A stretch of 64,000 nucleotides of DNA from an uncultured Spirochaetia bacterium (GTDB taxonomy: Bacteria; Spirochaetota; Spirochaetia; SZUA-6; Bin103): positions 496,001 through 560,000 of the forward strand of contig CATQHW010000002.1 in assembly GCA_958296075.1 (NCBI GenBank), given 5' to 3'. The notes beneath the pieces were generated by a model. That model saw only the letters and a program-made list of their open reading frames with translations, did no database searches and had not been told where the DNA came from. Numbering within the stretch: the first letter of the stretch is position 1; every line of letters starts with the position of its first letter. Both the position numbers and the translations under genes were made by a program. Below, piece by piece: positions 27,495 to 36,968 of this stretch.

Positions 27495-29279
27495 ATGAAC
27501 GACTTCACGACCCGCCCGGAGATCCTGGGGCGCCGCTACGTGGTCACCTCCGGGCACTACCTGGCCACCGCGGCCGGCGCCCACGTCATGGAACGGGGCG
27601 GCAACGCCATCGACGCGGCGGCGGCCATGTGCATCTGCCTCAACCTGTTGGAGCCGTACGCCAACGGCATCGGCGGCGAGGCGCCGACCCTCATCTATTC
27701 CGCCGAGGAGGGCAAACCGTTCGCGATCAGCGGCATGGGCTGCTCGCCGGCGGCGCTCACCATCGACTACTGCCGCGAGCACGGCATCGACCTCATTCCC
27801 GGCGACGGCTTCCTGCCGGCCTGCGTGCCGGCCACCCTCGACACCTGGGCGTGCGCGGTGGCGCGCTTCGGCCGCCTCCGCTTCGCGGACATCCTGGCCC
27901 CCGCCATCGAGCTGGCCGAAGACGGCTTTCCGGTCTACCCGGCGTTCAGCCGCACCACCGCTGACCGGGCTGCGCTGTTTCTGGAGCGCTACCCCTCCAC
28001 CGCAGCGATCTACTGTCCCGGCGGCCGTATACCGCAGCCGGGCGAGCGGTTCCGCAACCCCGACTTCGCGGCGATGCTGCGCATGCTGGTCGCCGCCGAA
28101 GAGGCGTCCGGCGGCGGGCGGGAGCGCGGTGTCGAAGCGGCGCGCGACGCCTTCTACCAGGGCTCGATCGCCGAGCGCATCGTCCGCTTCATCGCCGAGC
28201 CGCTGCTCGACGCCAGCGGCGAGGAGCACGCTGGGCTGCTCACCATGGACGACATGGCCGCCTGGCGGGCGGCGGTCGAGGAGCCGTGCAGCGTCGACTT
28301 CCGCGGCGTCGAGGTCCACAAGTGCGGCCCGTGGACGCAGGGCCCGGTCTTTCTTCAGCAACTCCGGCTGCTCGACGGCTTCGACCTGCAGGGCATGGGA
28401 CACAACTCGGCCGAGTATCTGCACGCCGTGATCGAGTGCGCCAAGCTCGCCTTCGCGGACCGGGAGGCCTACTACGGCGACCCGGAACACGACCAGGTGC
28501 CGCTGGACCGGCTGCTGTCGGCCGGTTACGCCGACGACCGGCGGCGCTCGATCGGCGCCGATGCATCCGGGGAACTGGTCGCCGGACCGCTGGGAGCGGA
28601 GGTATCGGCGCTCGCCGACGTGCCGGCCGACCACCGCGCCGCGCTCGGCATCGGCGGCCGCCGGGCGGGAGCGGGCGCCGGCCACGCGCACATGGGCGAT
28701 ACCACGCACTGCGACGCCATCGACGCGGACGGCAACATGGTGTCATGCACCCCGTCGGGGGGCTGGATCGGCACCTCCCCGGTGGTGCCCGGGCTGGGTT
28801 TCGCGCTGGGGACACGCGCGCAGATGTTCTATCTCAACCCGAATCGTGCCAACTCCGCCGCCGGGCGCAAACGGCCGCGCGCCACGCTGACGCCCAGTCT
28901 GGTCACGCGCGACGGCCGCCCGGACCTGGTGTTCGGCACGCCGGGCGGCGACGGCCAGGACCAGTGGACGCTGCAGGTCTTCCTCAACCACGCCGTGTTC
29001 GGCATGCCGCTGCAGCAGGCGCTGGAGGCGCCGACGGTTCACTCGCTCCACTTTCCGTCGTCCTTCTATCCGCGCCGCGCGTATCGGCGGGGCGTCTCGG
29101 CCGAGAGCCGCATCGACGCGGGCGTGCTGGACGTACTGCGCCGCCGCGGCCACGAGGTGCGGATGACCGGGCCGTGGGCGCACGGCAAACCGATGGCCGC
29201 CCGCATCGACGCCAAGCACGGCGTGATCTGCGGCGGCGTTTCTCCCCGCGGCGCGATCGGCTACGCACAGGGATGGTGA
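27495..29279 (+). CDS. Gamma-glutamyltransferase family protein
   Basis: 594-aa Ntn hydrolase. The precursor cleaves itself before the catalytic Thr, here Thr403 in MGDTTHCDAID. Other family signs: GGNAIDAAAAM, NGIGGEAPTLIY, DMAAW, SGGWIGTSPVVPGLGF and FGTPGGDGQDQW. There is no obvious signal peptide from ATG 27495, unlike periplasmic glutathione hydrolases; many cytoplasmic family members act on acyl amides rather than glutathione. The open frame runs far upstream but that part is antisense to the TauD gene. It lies 16 bases before the MFS gene. Confidence 0.93.
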   Translation: MNDFTTRPEILGRRYVVTSGHYLATAAGAHVMERGGNAIDAAAAMCICLNLLEPYANGIGGEAPTLIYSAEEGKPFAISGMGCSPAALTIDYCREHGIDLIPGDGFLPACVPATLDTWACAVARFGRLRFADILAPAIELAEDGFPVYPAFSRTTADRAALFLERYPSTAAIYCPGGRIPQPGERFRNPDFAAMLRMLVAAEEASGGGRERGVEAARDAFYQGSIAERIVRFIAEPLLDASGEEHAGLLTMDDMAAWRAAVEEPCSVDFRGVEVHKCGPWTQGPVFLQQLRLLDGFDLQGMGHNSAEYLHAVIECAKLAFADREAYYGDPEHDQVPLDRLLSAGYADDRRRSIGADASGELVAGPLGAEVSALADVPADHRAALGIGGRRAGAGAGHAHMGDTTHCDAIDADGNMVSCTPSGGWIGTSPVVPGLGFALGTRAQMFYLNPNRANSAAGRKRPRATLTPSLVTRDGRPDLVFGTPGGDGQDQWTLQVFLNHAVFGMPLQQALEAPTVHSLHFPSSFYPRRAYRRGVSAESRIDAGVLDVLRRRGHEVRMTGPWAHGKPMAARIDAKHGVICGGVSPRGAIGYAQGW

Positions 29280-29295
29280 GGGCGGCGGCGATTCG

Positions 29296-30537
29296 ATGGG
29301 ATTGTGGTCGATGGGATTGTGGTCCGCGTGGCGGTCGCGCGGCAGCGCGATGCGCCACCGCGATTTTCGCTACCTGTGGCTGGGCAACTCCATCATCATG
29401 GGAGGCAACCAGGCCACCTTCATCGCCGCCGGCTACCTGGCCTATGAGCTGACCGACTCGGCGCTCATCCTGGGCGTGGTCAGCATGGGCTTCGCGCTGC
29501 CCATGCTGACGTTGTCGCTGTTCGGGGGCGCGCTGTCGGATCGCGTGCCGCGCCGCCGTATCATCCAGATCGGGCAACTCCTGATCGCGGCGAGCGCCGC
29601 CTCGGTGGTGGTGGCGCTGTACCTGGGCGTGGTCGCCTGGGGTCACCTGCTGGCGGCGTCGGCGGTGCAGGGCGTGGCGTTCGCCTTCGTGGTACCGGCG
29701 CGTCAGTCGCTGATCGTCGACATCGTCGGCGACGACCTGGCCGGCAATGCCGTGGCGCTGGTATCGATATCGTTCAGCCTCACCAGCCTGCTGGGACCGG
29801 CGCTGGCGGGGATCATGTACGACGCCGTCGGTCCGTTCGGGGTCTACGTCGCGGTCCTGGTCGCCGATCTGCTCGCGGTCGCTTGCACCGGTCTGGTGCG
29901 CCAGCCGGGCAAACCCGGCTCTCGGTCGCGGGGGGCGCGGTCTTTCCTCCGCGATATCGGCGCCGGGCTGCGCTATGCGCGCAACGACAAGATGGTGGTG
30001 GCGCTGATCGTGGTGGCGCTCGCCTTCACGGTGTTGGCAATGCCGTACCGGTCTCTGTTGCCGGTGCTGGTGGTCGACGTGTACGGGCAGGGGCCGCGCA
30101 CGCTGGGCCTGCTGTCCAGCATGGTCGGCCTGGGCGCTATCCTGGGCTCCTCCTACGTGGCGTGGGCGGGACGGCGGTGTCGCGGCACGCTGCTGTTGGG
30201 CGGCGCCGTCGCGTCCGGCGTCGGGCTGGTGCTGATCGGCGCGGTGCCGGTGCTGCCGATGGCGGCGGCGTTGACCGCCATGATCGGCATCGGCGACGCG
30301 CTGCGGCGGGCGCTCAACCAGGCGTTGCTGCTGGAGGTCGCCGACGCGGAGTATCGAGGCCGGGTGGTGAGCATCTACGCGATGAACTTCGGGCTCACGC
30401 CGGCCGGCGCCCTGCCGGCCGGCGCGCTGGCCGAGCTGCTCGGCGTGCGCTTGGCGCTGGCGATCTTCGGCGTGCTGCTGGTCGGTCTTGCGGTCATCAT
30501 CGCGCTGCGCAGCCCGCGGCTGCTGCGCTACCAGTAG
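29296..30537 (+). CDS. MFS transporter (EntS/MFS_3-like)
   Basis: 413-aa membrane carrier, 12 hydrophobic segments expected. The A-like motif GGALSDRVPRRR is between helices 2 and 3, and a second charged loop GRRCRG between 8 and 9; the last helices end LAVIIALRSP. Start is uncertain: the N-terminus MGLWS-MGLWS is a duplicated 15-bp element, and MRHRDF (ATG 29350) is where MFS_3 homology begins. Probably co-transcribed with the gamma-glutamyltransferase, so it may move the same compound or a product. Confidence 0.88.
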   Translation: MGLWSMGLWSAWRSRGSAMRHRDFRYLWLGNSIIMGGNQATFIAAGYLAYELTDSALILGVVSMGFALPMLTLSLFGGALSDRVPRRRIIQIGQLLIAASAASVVVALYLGVVAWGHLLAASAVQGVAFAFVVPARQSLIVDIVGDDLAGNAVALVSISFSLTSLLGPALAGIMYDAVGPFGVYVAVLVADLLAVACTGLVRQPGKPGSRSRGARSFLRDIGAGLRYARNDKMVVALIVVALAFTVLAMPYRSLLPVLVVDVYGQGPRTLGLLSSMVGLGAILGSSYVAWAGRRCRGTLLLGGAVASGVGLVLIGAVPVLPMAAALTAMIGIGDALRRALNQALLLEVADAEYRGRVVSIYAMNFGLTPAGALPAGALAELLGVRLALAIFGVLLVGLAVIIALRSPRLLRYQ

Positions 30538-30725
30538 CCGGGCGATGGCAGCATTGTTCACCACCTGCGTCGAGGCCGCCGTCAACCATCCAACCGATCC
30601 GATCGCCGGCCGAGCTACTGCGTGCGTCGAAAGAGGTAGCCGCACGCGATCGTCGGGATGGCGGTCGTAGCGGGCGTGGAGCGCTGCCACGTCGACCGGT
30701 ACCGTCACCGTTGCGGCGTGTTTCG
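30538..30725. other. Gap between MFS gene and beta-propeller-like gene
   Basis: The minus strand here keeps a short protein-like reading frame (from near 30733: VTKHAATVTVPVDVAALHARY, then DRHPDDRVRLPLSTHAV) with good codon bias that then runs into antisense of the MFS gene. It may be the start of a deleted gene. I do not recognise it. Confidence 0.3.
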
Positions 30726-31730
30726 TCACCCGACCGTGGTAAGGCAGGGGGGCAGCGGGTCGAATCCGGCCGGCAGCGGCGCGATCGCGTAGACCGCTTC
30801 GCGGGAGGACGCGCACAGCGTGAGTGTACGGACGATCTGCGCCGTGCTCAGGTCGACGACCAGGAGCCGGTTGCGCTCGCCGACCAGCAGCCGGTCGCCG
30901 CCGGCTGGGCAGAGGCCGCGCAGGAACCCGTGCGGCGCCGGCGGCGCCAGCGTCAGCGAAGCGGCGGCCGTGCCGCCCGGCCGAAGGATGCGGAGCGCGC
31001 CGGCGCCGGTGTCGAGCGTCAGGACCGCGCCGTCGGCGAGCGGCACGACGTTGTGGATCGGCACCGCGGCGCCGTCAGCGACCGGGACCGGCGCGCCGCG
31101 TCCGTCGGCGCGCGCGATCATGCCGCGGCGGGGGCGGTCGGGCGCGGCCGCCTCAACCCGCCCCAGCGTCACCACCGGCGCGCCGTCCGCGTCGAAGCCG
31201 ATGCCGTTGGCGTGCAGGAGGTCGCTCTCCGCCGGCACGTAGCCGGCCGGGTCGCGATAGTCGGCCGCCGCCGCGAAGCGCGAGCGGTCGCCGGCGAGCG
31301 ATGCGGCCGGGCGCAGGTCGACCAGGTCGGTCAGACGGCCGGCCGCATCGAACGCCGCCAGCGCGTCGTTGGCGGTCGAGCAGACCCACAGGCGGTCGTC
31401 GTGGGCGGCGATGTCATGCACGTTGCCGCACCACGGGTGGCTGATCTCGGCAAGCCGTCGCCAGGAGCGATCGAAGTGGAGGACCGCGGCGCCGTTGGCC
31501 ACGTACACCGTGTCGCCGTCGGCCGCCAGCCCGCGGCCGCCGCGGATGCCGCCGCGCGGGTTCGGCTCCCGGTGCAGATGAGGCGGCGGCGGGACCGGGC
31601 ACGCGCTCTCCACGCCGCCCTCCGGGTCCACGACGTACAGGTGTCCGCACGCCTCGTCGGGCCGGCTGCCCCGGTAGATCGTCGACACCAGAAAGCGCTC
31701 CTCCGCCGGCGCTTGCCGCTTGCTGTCCAT
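30726..31730 (-). CDS. Beta-propeller-like protein (DUF4915/TIGR03032-like), unknown function
   Basis: 334 aa of repeated beta strands: CGHLYVVD, GDTVYVANGAAVLHFD, DRLWVCSTANDALAAFD, GAVLTLDTGAGALRI and DRLLVGERNRLLVVD are spaced like blades of a propeller. The order and the WCGNVHDIA and HNVVPL stretches resemble DUF4915-type proteins. No signal peptide, so it is cytoplasmic. Start ATG 31730. Divergent from the ABC operon. Function not known. Confidence 0.65.
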   Translation of the reverse strand: MDSKRQAPAEERFLVSTIYRGSRPDEACGHLYVVDPEGGVESACPVPPPPHLHREPNPRGGIRGGRGLAADGDTVYVANGAAVLHFDRSWRRLAEISHPWCGNVHDIAAHDDRLWVCSTANDALAAFDAAGRLTDLVDLRPAASLAGDRSRFAAAADYRDPAGYVPAESDLLHANGIGFDADGAPVVTLGRVEAAAPDRPRRGMIARADGRGAPVPVADGAAVPIHNVVPLADGAVLTLDTGAGALRILRPGGTAAASLTLAPPAPHGFLRGLCPAGGDRLLVGERNRLLVVDLSTAQIVRTLTLCASSREAVYAIAPLPAGFDPLPPCLTTVG

Positions 31731-31823
31731 CTACCTACATTGTAACGTGGTGAGCCGAGCGCGGCCTGCGAACGCCGCCCGCGCGGCGCCCACCGACACC
31801 AACACCGTATACGGTCTGAGGCG

Positions 31824-32777
31824 ATGATCGAGGTCACGAACGTCACCAAGCGCTACGGTACGCATACCGCCGTGGACGATGTCAGCTTCCGCGTCGAAGA
31901 CGGTGAGGTAGTCGGCTTCCTGGGCCCGAACGGTGCGGGGAAGTCGACTACTATGAACATCATCACCGGCTTCCTGTCGGCGACCGACGGCACGGTCACC
32001 GTCGACGGCATCGACGTCCTGGAGGATCCGATCGGCGCCAAACGCACGCTCGGCTACCTGCCGGAGCTGCCGCCGCTGTACGTCGACATGACGGTGCGCG
32101 ACTACCTGCGGTTCGTCGCCCGCGTGAAGGGAGTCGATCGCGCGGACCGCGACGACGCCAATGAACAGATCATGCAGTCGGTCGGCATCGATCACGTCGC
32201 CGATCGCCTGATCCGCAACCTCTCGAAAGGCTACCGGCAGCGCGTCGGACTGGGACAGGCGCTGGTCGGCGATCCCAAGGCGCTCATCCTGGACGAGCCC
32301 ACGATCGGGCTCGACCCGCACCAGATCATCGAGATGCGCGATCTGGTGCGCACGCTCGGCCAGCAGCGCACCGTCATCCTCAGCTCCCACATCCTGCCGG
32401 AGGTGTCCGCAGTCTGCGAGCGCGTCATCATCATCAGCCACGGCAAGATCGTGGCCAGCGACACGGCCGAGAACCTGGGCAAGGCGCTCGCCGGCTCCGG
32501 CCGCCTGTCGCTGCGCGTGAAGGGCGCCGCGGACGCCGCCCAGGCGGTGATCAACAAGGTGGACGGCGTGCGGTCGGTGCGGGTCACCGGCCGGAGCGAC
32601 GCCGCCGGCGCCGTCGACCTGGAGGTGGAAACCGGTGAAGCCGACCCGCGGGAGGCTATCTTCTTCGCCCTCGCCTCTGCGAAGCTGCCGCTGCTCGGCC
32701 TGCGGTCGCTGGAGGTGACGCTGGAGGAGATATTCCTGCAGCTCACCGAGAACGATTCCGAGCAGGAGGACGGCTGA
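31824..32777 (+). CDS. ABC transporter ATP-binding protein (gliding-type, GldA-like)
   Basis: 317-aa ATPase. Walker A is GPNGAGKST, signature LSKGYRQRV, Walker B LILDEPT, H-loop SSHILPEV. A C-terminal 80-residue extension (SGRLSLRVKGAADAAQAVINK) is typical of ABC-2 exporters such as GldA. First gene of a four-gene operon with a permease, a GldG-like protein and a DUF4340 protein; each gene follows within a few bases. The cargo is unknown. The 93 bases before it separate it from the divergent propeller gene. Confidence 0.93.
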   Translation: MIEVTNVTKRYGTHTAVDDVSFRVEDGEVVGFLGPNGAGKSTTMNIITGFLSATDGTVTVDGIDVLEDPIGAKRTLGYLPELPPLYVDMTVRDYLRFVARVKGVDRADRDDANEQIMQSVGIDHVADRLIRNLSKGYRQRVGLGQALVGDPKALILDEPTIGLDPHQIIEMRDLVRTLGQQRTVILSSHILPEVSAVCERVIIISHGKIVASDTAENLGKALAGSGRLSLRVKGAADAAQAVINKVDGVRSVRVTGRSDAAGAVDLEVETGEADPREAIFFALASAKLPLLGLRSLEVTLEEIFLQLTENDSEQEDG

Positions 32778-33640
32778 TGGCAGCCATCTGGTGGCGCGAG
32801 CTTCGCGCCTATTTCCAATCGCCCTTCGGGTACATCTCGATGGGGCTGTTCCTGGTGCTGTTCGGCATCACCTTCACGTTCAGCGTCGCGTTCCCGCGCA
32901 GCCCGCTGTACGGCGGGGTGCTGGCGCAAATGCGCTTCATGCTGATCTTCGTCATCCCGGTGCTCACCATGCGGCTGTTCACCGAGGAGCGGCGGCTGCG
33001 CACCGACCAGTTGCTCCTGACCGTGCCGCTGCAGCTCACCGACATCGTCCTGGGCAAGTTCGGCGCCGCCATGACCGTGCTCATCGTCATGCTGCTGATC
33101 ACGGCGACCTATCCTATCGCGCTATCGTTCTTCGGCTCGCTGCCGGTCGGTGAGATCGTAACCGCGTACGTCGGCTTCCTGCTGCTCGCGGCAGCGTTCG
33201 TGGCGGTCGGCTGCTTCATCTCCGCGACCACGGAGAGCTTGGTGGTGGCGGCGATCGTCACCTTCGTGACCCTGTTTCTGATGTGGGTGATGCCCGGGCT
33301 GCAGCAGCTGATCCCCGCCGACCAGTCGGCCGGCATCATCTTCACCGCGGCGCTGGGGGCCGGCGTGGCCGGGCTGACCTTCCTGGCCACCCGCAACGTC
33401 ATCGTCACGGGCGGGGCGGCGATCGTCGCGGCGGCCGTGATGGTGGTGATCGTCGTGCTCGACATCACCTTCTACGACACCTTCATCAACCGGTTCCTGG
33501 TCTGGTTCTCACCGGTGGACCGGTACGACACGTTCGCCCGCGGCCTCCTGAACCTCAGTCCGATCGTCTACTACCTCACCTTCAGCGCCTTCTTCCTGCT
33601 GCTGACGGTGCGGATGATCGACAAGCGGCGCTGGGCCTGA
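32777..33640 (+). CDS. ABC-2 type permease (GldF-like)
   Basis: 287-aa integral membrane protein, six hydrophobic segments. Begins IWWRELRAYFQSPFGYI, as in GldF-type permeases, and has VLTMRLFTEERRLRTDQLLLT, the cytoplasmic coupling helix region. ATG 32777 shares its A with the stop of the ATPase gene (TGATG), so translation is coupled. Works with the ATPase and the two accessory proteins downstream. Confidence 0.92.
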   Translation: MAAIWWRELRAYFQSPFGYISMGLFLVLFGITFTFSVAFPRSPLYGGVLAQMRFMLIFVIPVLTMRLFTEERRLRTDQLLLTVPLQLTDIVLGKFGAAMTVLIVMLLITATYPIALSFFGSLPVGEIVTAYVGFLLLAAAFVAVGCFISATTESLVVAAIVTFVTLFLMWVMPGLQQLIPADQSAGIIFTAALGAGVAGLTFLATRNVIVTGGAAIVAAAVMVVIVVLDITFYDTFINRFLVWFSPVDRYDTFARGLLNLSPIVYYLTFSAFFLLLTVRMIDKRRWA

Positions 33641-33649
33641 GGAGGGACG

Positions 33650-35086
33650 ATGGAGTTCAAGGATCTGTTTTCGTTCGACTTCAAGGAGCAGAAGAAGGTC
33701 CGCTACGGCGGCTACGCGACGCTGGTTTCCCTGATCGCAGTCGCGGGCCTGGTGCTGGTCAATCTGGTAGTGGACCAGCTCGACCTCGAGTTCGACCTGA
33801 CCGAGAGCGGCATCTACTCGCTGTCCGAGCAGTCCAGGCAGGTGGCCGACGGGATCGAGGAGCCGGTGACCATCTACGGCGTCTACGCGCTGGGCGACGA
33901 GAATCCGGAGATCGACGACATCCTCAACCTCTACGCCGACCGGTCCAGGAACATCACCGTGAAGACCCTGGACCCGGAGCGCAGTCCCACGCAGGCCGAT
34001 CGCTTCGACGACGAGGGCGGTCTGCGGGCCGGCGACCTGGTGGTGGCGGGCGCCGACAAGCACCGCGTGATCAGCGTCTTCTCGCTGCGGCTCACGCAGA
34101 ACAACCGCCAGATCGGGCTCAACGTGGAGCAGCAGGTCACCTCCGCGTTGCTGTTCGTGACTTCGGACCAGGATCCGAAGATCTATTCGATCATCGGCCA
34201 CCGCGAGCAGAACGTCACCGCTCTGGGGCTGCGCAGGATCCTGGAGATCGAGAACTTCGCGCTGGAGGACCTGAATCTGCTGCAGGTCGAGGCGATCCCG
34301 GAAGACGCGACGATCGTGATGGTCGCCGCGCCCACTACCGACTATACCGAGGACGAGGCGGCCAAGCTGCGCGCCTATCTGGAAGGCGGAGGCAAGGCGA
34401 TCTTCGCGCTCAGCAAGGTCACCGACGTCGACCTGGTCAACCTCAACGGCCTGCTGCGCAGCTACGGCGTCCAGTTCCGCCAGGAGTGGGTGTTCGAGCG
34501 GGACTCGCGCCGCCACCTGCCGAACCAGCCCAATCTGCTGGTGCCGGAAGTGGTGAGCCACCCGATCACCTCGCCCATCTCGCTCGACCGGCGGCTGGTC
34601 GTGCTGCCGGCGCCGGCGTGGATCGAGGAGCTGGAGGTGCGCCGCCGATCGCTCGAAATTCAGCCTTTGCTGGAGAGCTCCGCCGAGGCGTTCGCGCGCG
34701 CCGAGCTCGTCGCCACCGAAAGCGGCGAGTTGCTGCCACAGGAGGGCGATGCACGCGGGCCGTTCAAACTCGGGGTCGCCGTCACCGACCCCGCACCGAC
34801 CGTCGAAGGCGACGACACGCGCATCGTCGTGCTGTCCACCGCCTTCTTTCTGCGCGGGGATTTTCAGCAATCGTTTCCCGGCAACGTCGATCTGATCGTG
34901 AACAGCATCAACTGGGTCTTCGAACGGGAGGAGACGATCTCGGTGCGCCCCAAGTTCACGCTGATGCTGCCGCTGCGTCTCAACAACCTGTCGACCTGGA
35001 TTTTCACCGGGGCGGTCGTGGCGGTGGTGCCGCTGCTCGTGCTGGGGGCCGGCTTGGTCGTCTGGCTGCGGCGCCGGCACCTGTAG
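33650..35086 (+). CDS. GldG-like ABC accessory protein (ABC_transp_aux type)
   Basis: 478 aa. One N-terminal membrane helix (residues 23-45, YATLVSLIAVAGLVLVNLVV), an outer domain with LTESGIYSLSEQSRQV and EEPVTIYGVYALG (the GldG family start), and a C-terminal helix (about 450-475, WIFTGAVVAVVPLLVLGAGL) before a basic end. The middle has a Rossmann-like VMVAAPTTDYTEDEAAKLRAYLEGG. ATG 33650 follows GGAGGGACG. Part of the exporter complex at the inner membrane. Confidence 0.88.
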   Translation: MEFKDLFSFDFKEQKKVRYGGYATLVSLIAVAGLVLVNLVVDQLDLEFDLTESGIYSLSEQSRQVADGIEEPVTIYGVYALGDENPEIDDILNLYADRSRNITVKTLDPERSPTQADRFDDEGGLRAGDLVVAGADKHRVISVFSLRLTQNNRQIGLNVEQQVTSALLFVTSDQDPKIYSIIGHREQNVTALGLRRILEIENFALEDLNLLQVEAIPEDATIVMVAAPTTDYTEDEAAKLRAYLEGGGKAIFALSKVTDVDLVNLNGLLRSYGVQFRQEWVFERDSRRHLPNQPNLLVPEVVSHPITSPISLDRRLVVLPAPAWIEELEVRRRSLEIQPLLESSAEAFARAELVATESGELLPQEGDARGPFKLGVAVTDPAPTVEGDDTRIVVLSTAFFLRGDFQQSFPGNVDLIVNSINWVFEREETISVRPKFTLMLPLRLNNLSTWIFTGAVVAVVPLLVLGAGLVVWLRRRHL

Positions 35087-35097
35087 AGGCAGGAGCG

Positions 35098-36462
35098 GTG
35101 AAGCGCGGAATCCTGCTGGCCGTCTTCGGCGTCGCCATCGCGGCATTGGCAGGCGCGTATCTGTTCCTGATCAACCGTCCGGAGCCGCCGCCTCCGCCGC
35201 TGCCGGATGACAACGTCAAGGTGCTCCAGGTCCCGGATGAGGACATCTTGGGGATCGATCTGCGCACGCCCGACACCGAACTGTCGCTGCGCCGTCAGGG
35301 AGATGCCTGGGTCGTGCCGGGACACGAGGACGCGGAGCTCGATCCGAACCGGGTCCTCACGGTAGTGTCCATGTTCGCGCGGCTGTGGGCCCGAGACGTG
35401 GTGGCCGAGGACCCGGACGATCTGTCGATCTACGGCCTGGACCGCGGCGACATCATCGGCCGCGTGAAGCTGGCCGACGGCACGGAGCGCACGGTCACCT
35501 TCGGCGACCGCACGCCGAGCCGCAACACCGACTACATCATGATCGACGGCGATTCGCGGGTATTCACGGTCTGGCAGAACAACAAGAACCAGATGGCGTG
35601 GTCGATCGACGACCTGCGCGTGCGCCGGTTGCCCCGCGTGGAGACCGCTACGGTGAATCGGCTGGTGGTGGTGAACGAGCACGGCACCATGGAGATCGTC
35701 CGCTACTTCGAGCCGCACGGAATGCCGCACGTCATTTCCCGCGACGTGATGGTGCAACCGTACGCCATGCAACGCGGGGCGGACGGTGAGAAGGTCGAGG
35801 AACTGATCAACGCCGCATCGGCCATTCGCGTCGACGAGTTCATCGCCGATCAGGCCGGCGACCCGGCCGCCTACGGGCTGGCGCCGCCGCGCATGGAGCT
35901 CATCGTCAACCACGGTCAGGGGATCCTGCACCTGCAGATCGGCAGCGGCTACGGCCGCGACCGGCTTTACGTGAAACAGGCCCAGGAACCTGCCGTCTAC
36001 GGCATCGACCAGCGCGACGTGCAACGGTTCCTCGACACGGCTCCGTTCGATCTGGTCAGCCGCTTCCTGGCGCTGGTCAACATCACCGCGATCGATCTGG
36101 TGACCGTGGAAATAGACGAAGAGTCCCATACGCTCGACGTGATCCGCGACGGGGAGGAAGAGACCTTCACGCTGAACGGCGCCTCCCTTGCGGAGGATCC
36201 CGCCAAGAAGCTGTACCAGGCGATCATCGGGCTGATCGCGGACCTGGAACTGCCCGGCGAGCCCCCGGCGGGAGACCCCACGATCCGGATCGGCTACGTG
36301 CTGGACCCGGGGCCGCCGGAGCGGATCGAGGTGGGCCTGATCCCCTACGACCAGGACTTCTACGCCGCCGAGGTCGAGGGCGCGCGCGAGTTCCTGATCG
36401 CTTCGCGGGTCGTGCAGCGGCTGCCGGAGGCGATCCAGCTCGCCCTGACCCACACCGAGTAG
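35098..36462 (+). CDS. DUF4340 domain protein of the ABC operon
   Basis: 454 aa. N-terminal membrane anchor (ILLAVFGVAIAALAGAYLFLI) followed by a Pro-rich linker and a long, repeated beta-rich region in which LSIYGLDRGD and AAYGLAPPRMELIVN are family repeats (YGL motif). GTG 35098 is chosen after AGGCAGGAGCG; it is 11 bases after the GldG-like stop. DUF4340 genes usually close gliding-type ABC operons. The protein should be outside the inner membrane and could form the exporter's outer module. Precise role unknown. Confidence 0.87.
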   Translation: MKRGILLAVFGVAIAALAGAYLFLINRPEPPPPPLPDDNVKVLQVPDEDILGIDLRTPDTELSLRRQGDAWVVPGHEDAELDPNRVLTVVSMFARLWARDVVAEDPDDLSIYGLDRGDIIGRVKLADGTERTVTFGDRTPSRNTDYIMIDGDSRVFTVWQNNKNQMAWSIDDLRVRRLPRVETATVNRLVVVNEHGTMEIVRYFEPHGMPHVISRDVMVQPYAMQRGADGEKVEELINAASAIRVDEFIADQAGDPAAYGLAPPRMELIVNHGQGILHLQIGSGYGRDRLYVKQAQEPAVYGIDQRDVQRFLDTAPFDLVSRFLALVNITAIDLVTVEIDEESHTLDVIRDGEEETFTLNGASLAEDPAKKLYQAIIGLIADLELPGEPPAGDPTIRIGYVLDPGPPERIEVGLIPYDQDFYAAEVEGAREFLIASRVVQRLPEAIQLALTHTE

Positions 36463-36499
36463 CCAGTCCGGCACATCCCGCCGGCTGGCAGCGGAAGAC

Positions 36500-36781
36500 T
36501 TGGACAAGGTCGTGGCCGCGCTGGGTGAATACGACAGCGCCGACACGGAAAAGTGGATCCCCGATCTGCAGCGGATCGATCAGCGGGATCTGTCAGCGAG
36601 CATCGCAACGGTAGTCAGCAACGCGCGCGACCGGATAGAACCATTCATCGAGAATGAGCTGGCGTCGTTCCAGCCCACGCTGAGGATGGCGCAGCAACAG
36701 GAGGGCGGCGACGGAGCTGGACAAGACGACAGTGACCCGTGCGATGTCCAAAGCTATGTCGAGCATGTCCAGCGACGATGA
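36500..36781 (+). CDS. Hypothetical short frame, doubtful
   Basis: 93 codons from TTG 36500. The first two thirds read like protein (ALGEYDSADTEKWIPDLQRI, then DRIEPFIENELASF), with acid-rich helices, but there is no ribosome site, it starts with TTG, and the end is low complexity. It could be a truncated gene. It overlaps the opposite-strand remnant around 36780. No family recognised. Confidence 0.25.
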   Translation: MDKVVAALGEYDSADTEKWIPDLQRIDQRDLSASIATVVSNARDRIEPFIENELASFQPTLRMAQQQEGGDGAGQDDSDPCDVQSYVEHVQRR

Positions 36782-36930
36782 TGCGCCACGTCTCGGCGGT
36801 TGCTGCCGGCTCCTCCCATCCGGTCTGCCGTAGCGCGCTGTTGAGCAGCCTCATATTCGGGTCCGGCCAGCCGGATCGGAGAGGTAACCCAGGCGAGGTC
36901 GTAGAGATCGCGTCCCTTGGTGCCGCAACC
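36765..36930 (-). pseudogene. Remnant of an AbiEii-type nucleotidyltransferase toxin gene
   Basis: On the minus strand, near 36930-36860, a short frame reads CGTKGRDLYDLAWVTSPIRL. KGRDLYDLAW is the hallmark of the C-terminal part of AbiEii/AbiGii nucleotidyltransferases. The next expected block, PNMRLLNSALRQTGW followed by EEPAATAETWR, is present but in another frame, so a frameshift lies near 36860. Nothing of the catalytic N-terminus (GG-S motif) remains. The piece is an inactive relic, probably from a type IV toxin-antitoxin system. Confidence 0.65.
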
Positions 36931-36968
36931 ACATGTCCGTCACGGACGGGCCGCATGAGGCTGTAGCG

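Larger units (their letters stand above)
36463..36968. other. 506-bp gap with remnants of accessory genes
   Basis: Between the ABC operon and the aldo/keto reductase gene. It holds a possible small frame on the plus strand and a clearly decayed nucleotidyltransferase piece on the minus strand (both listed). No promoter with both good hexamers was found here. The patch looks like a scar of lost mobile or toxin-antitoxin DNA. Confidence 0.6.

Noticed and set aside
28984-30816. Long minus-strand frame across the gamma-glutamyltransferase and MFS genes
   Set aside because: Composition is His/Gln/Arg-rich antisense noise; only its first 60 residues (in the 30538-30725 gap) read like protein and are noted as a possible remnant.
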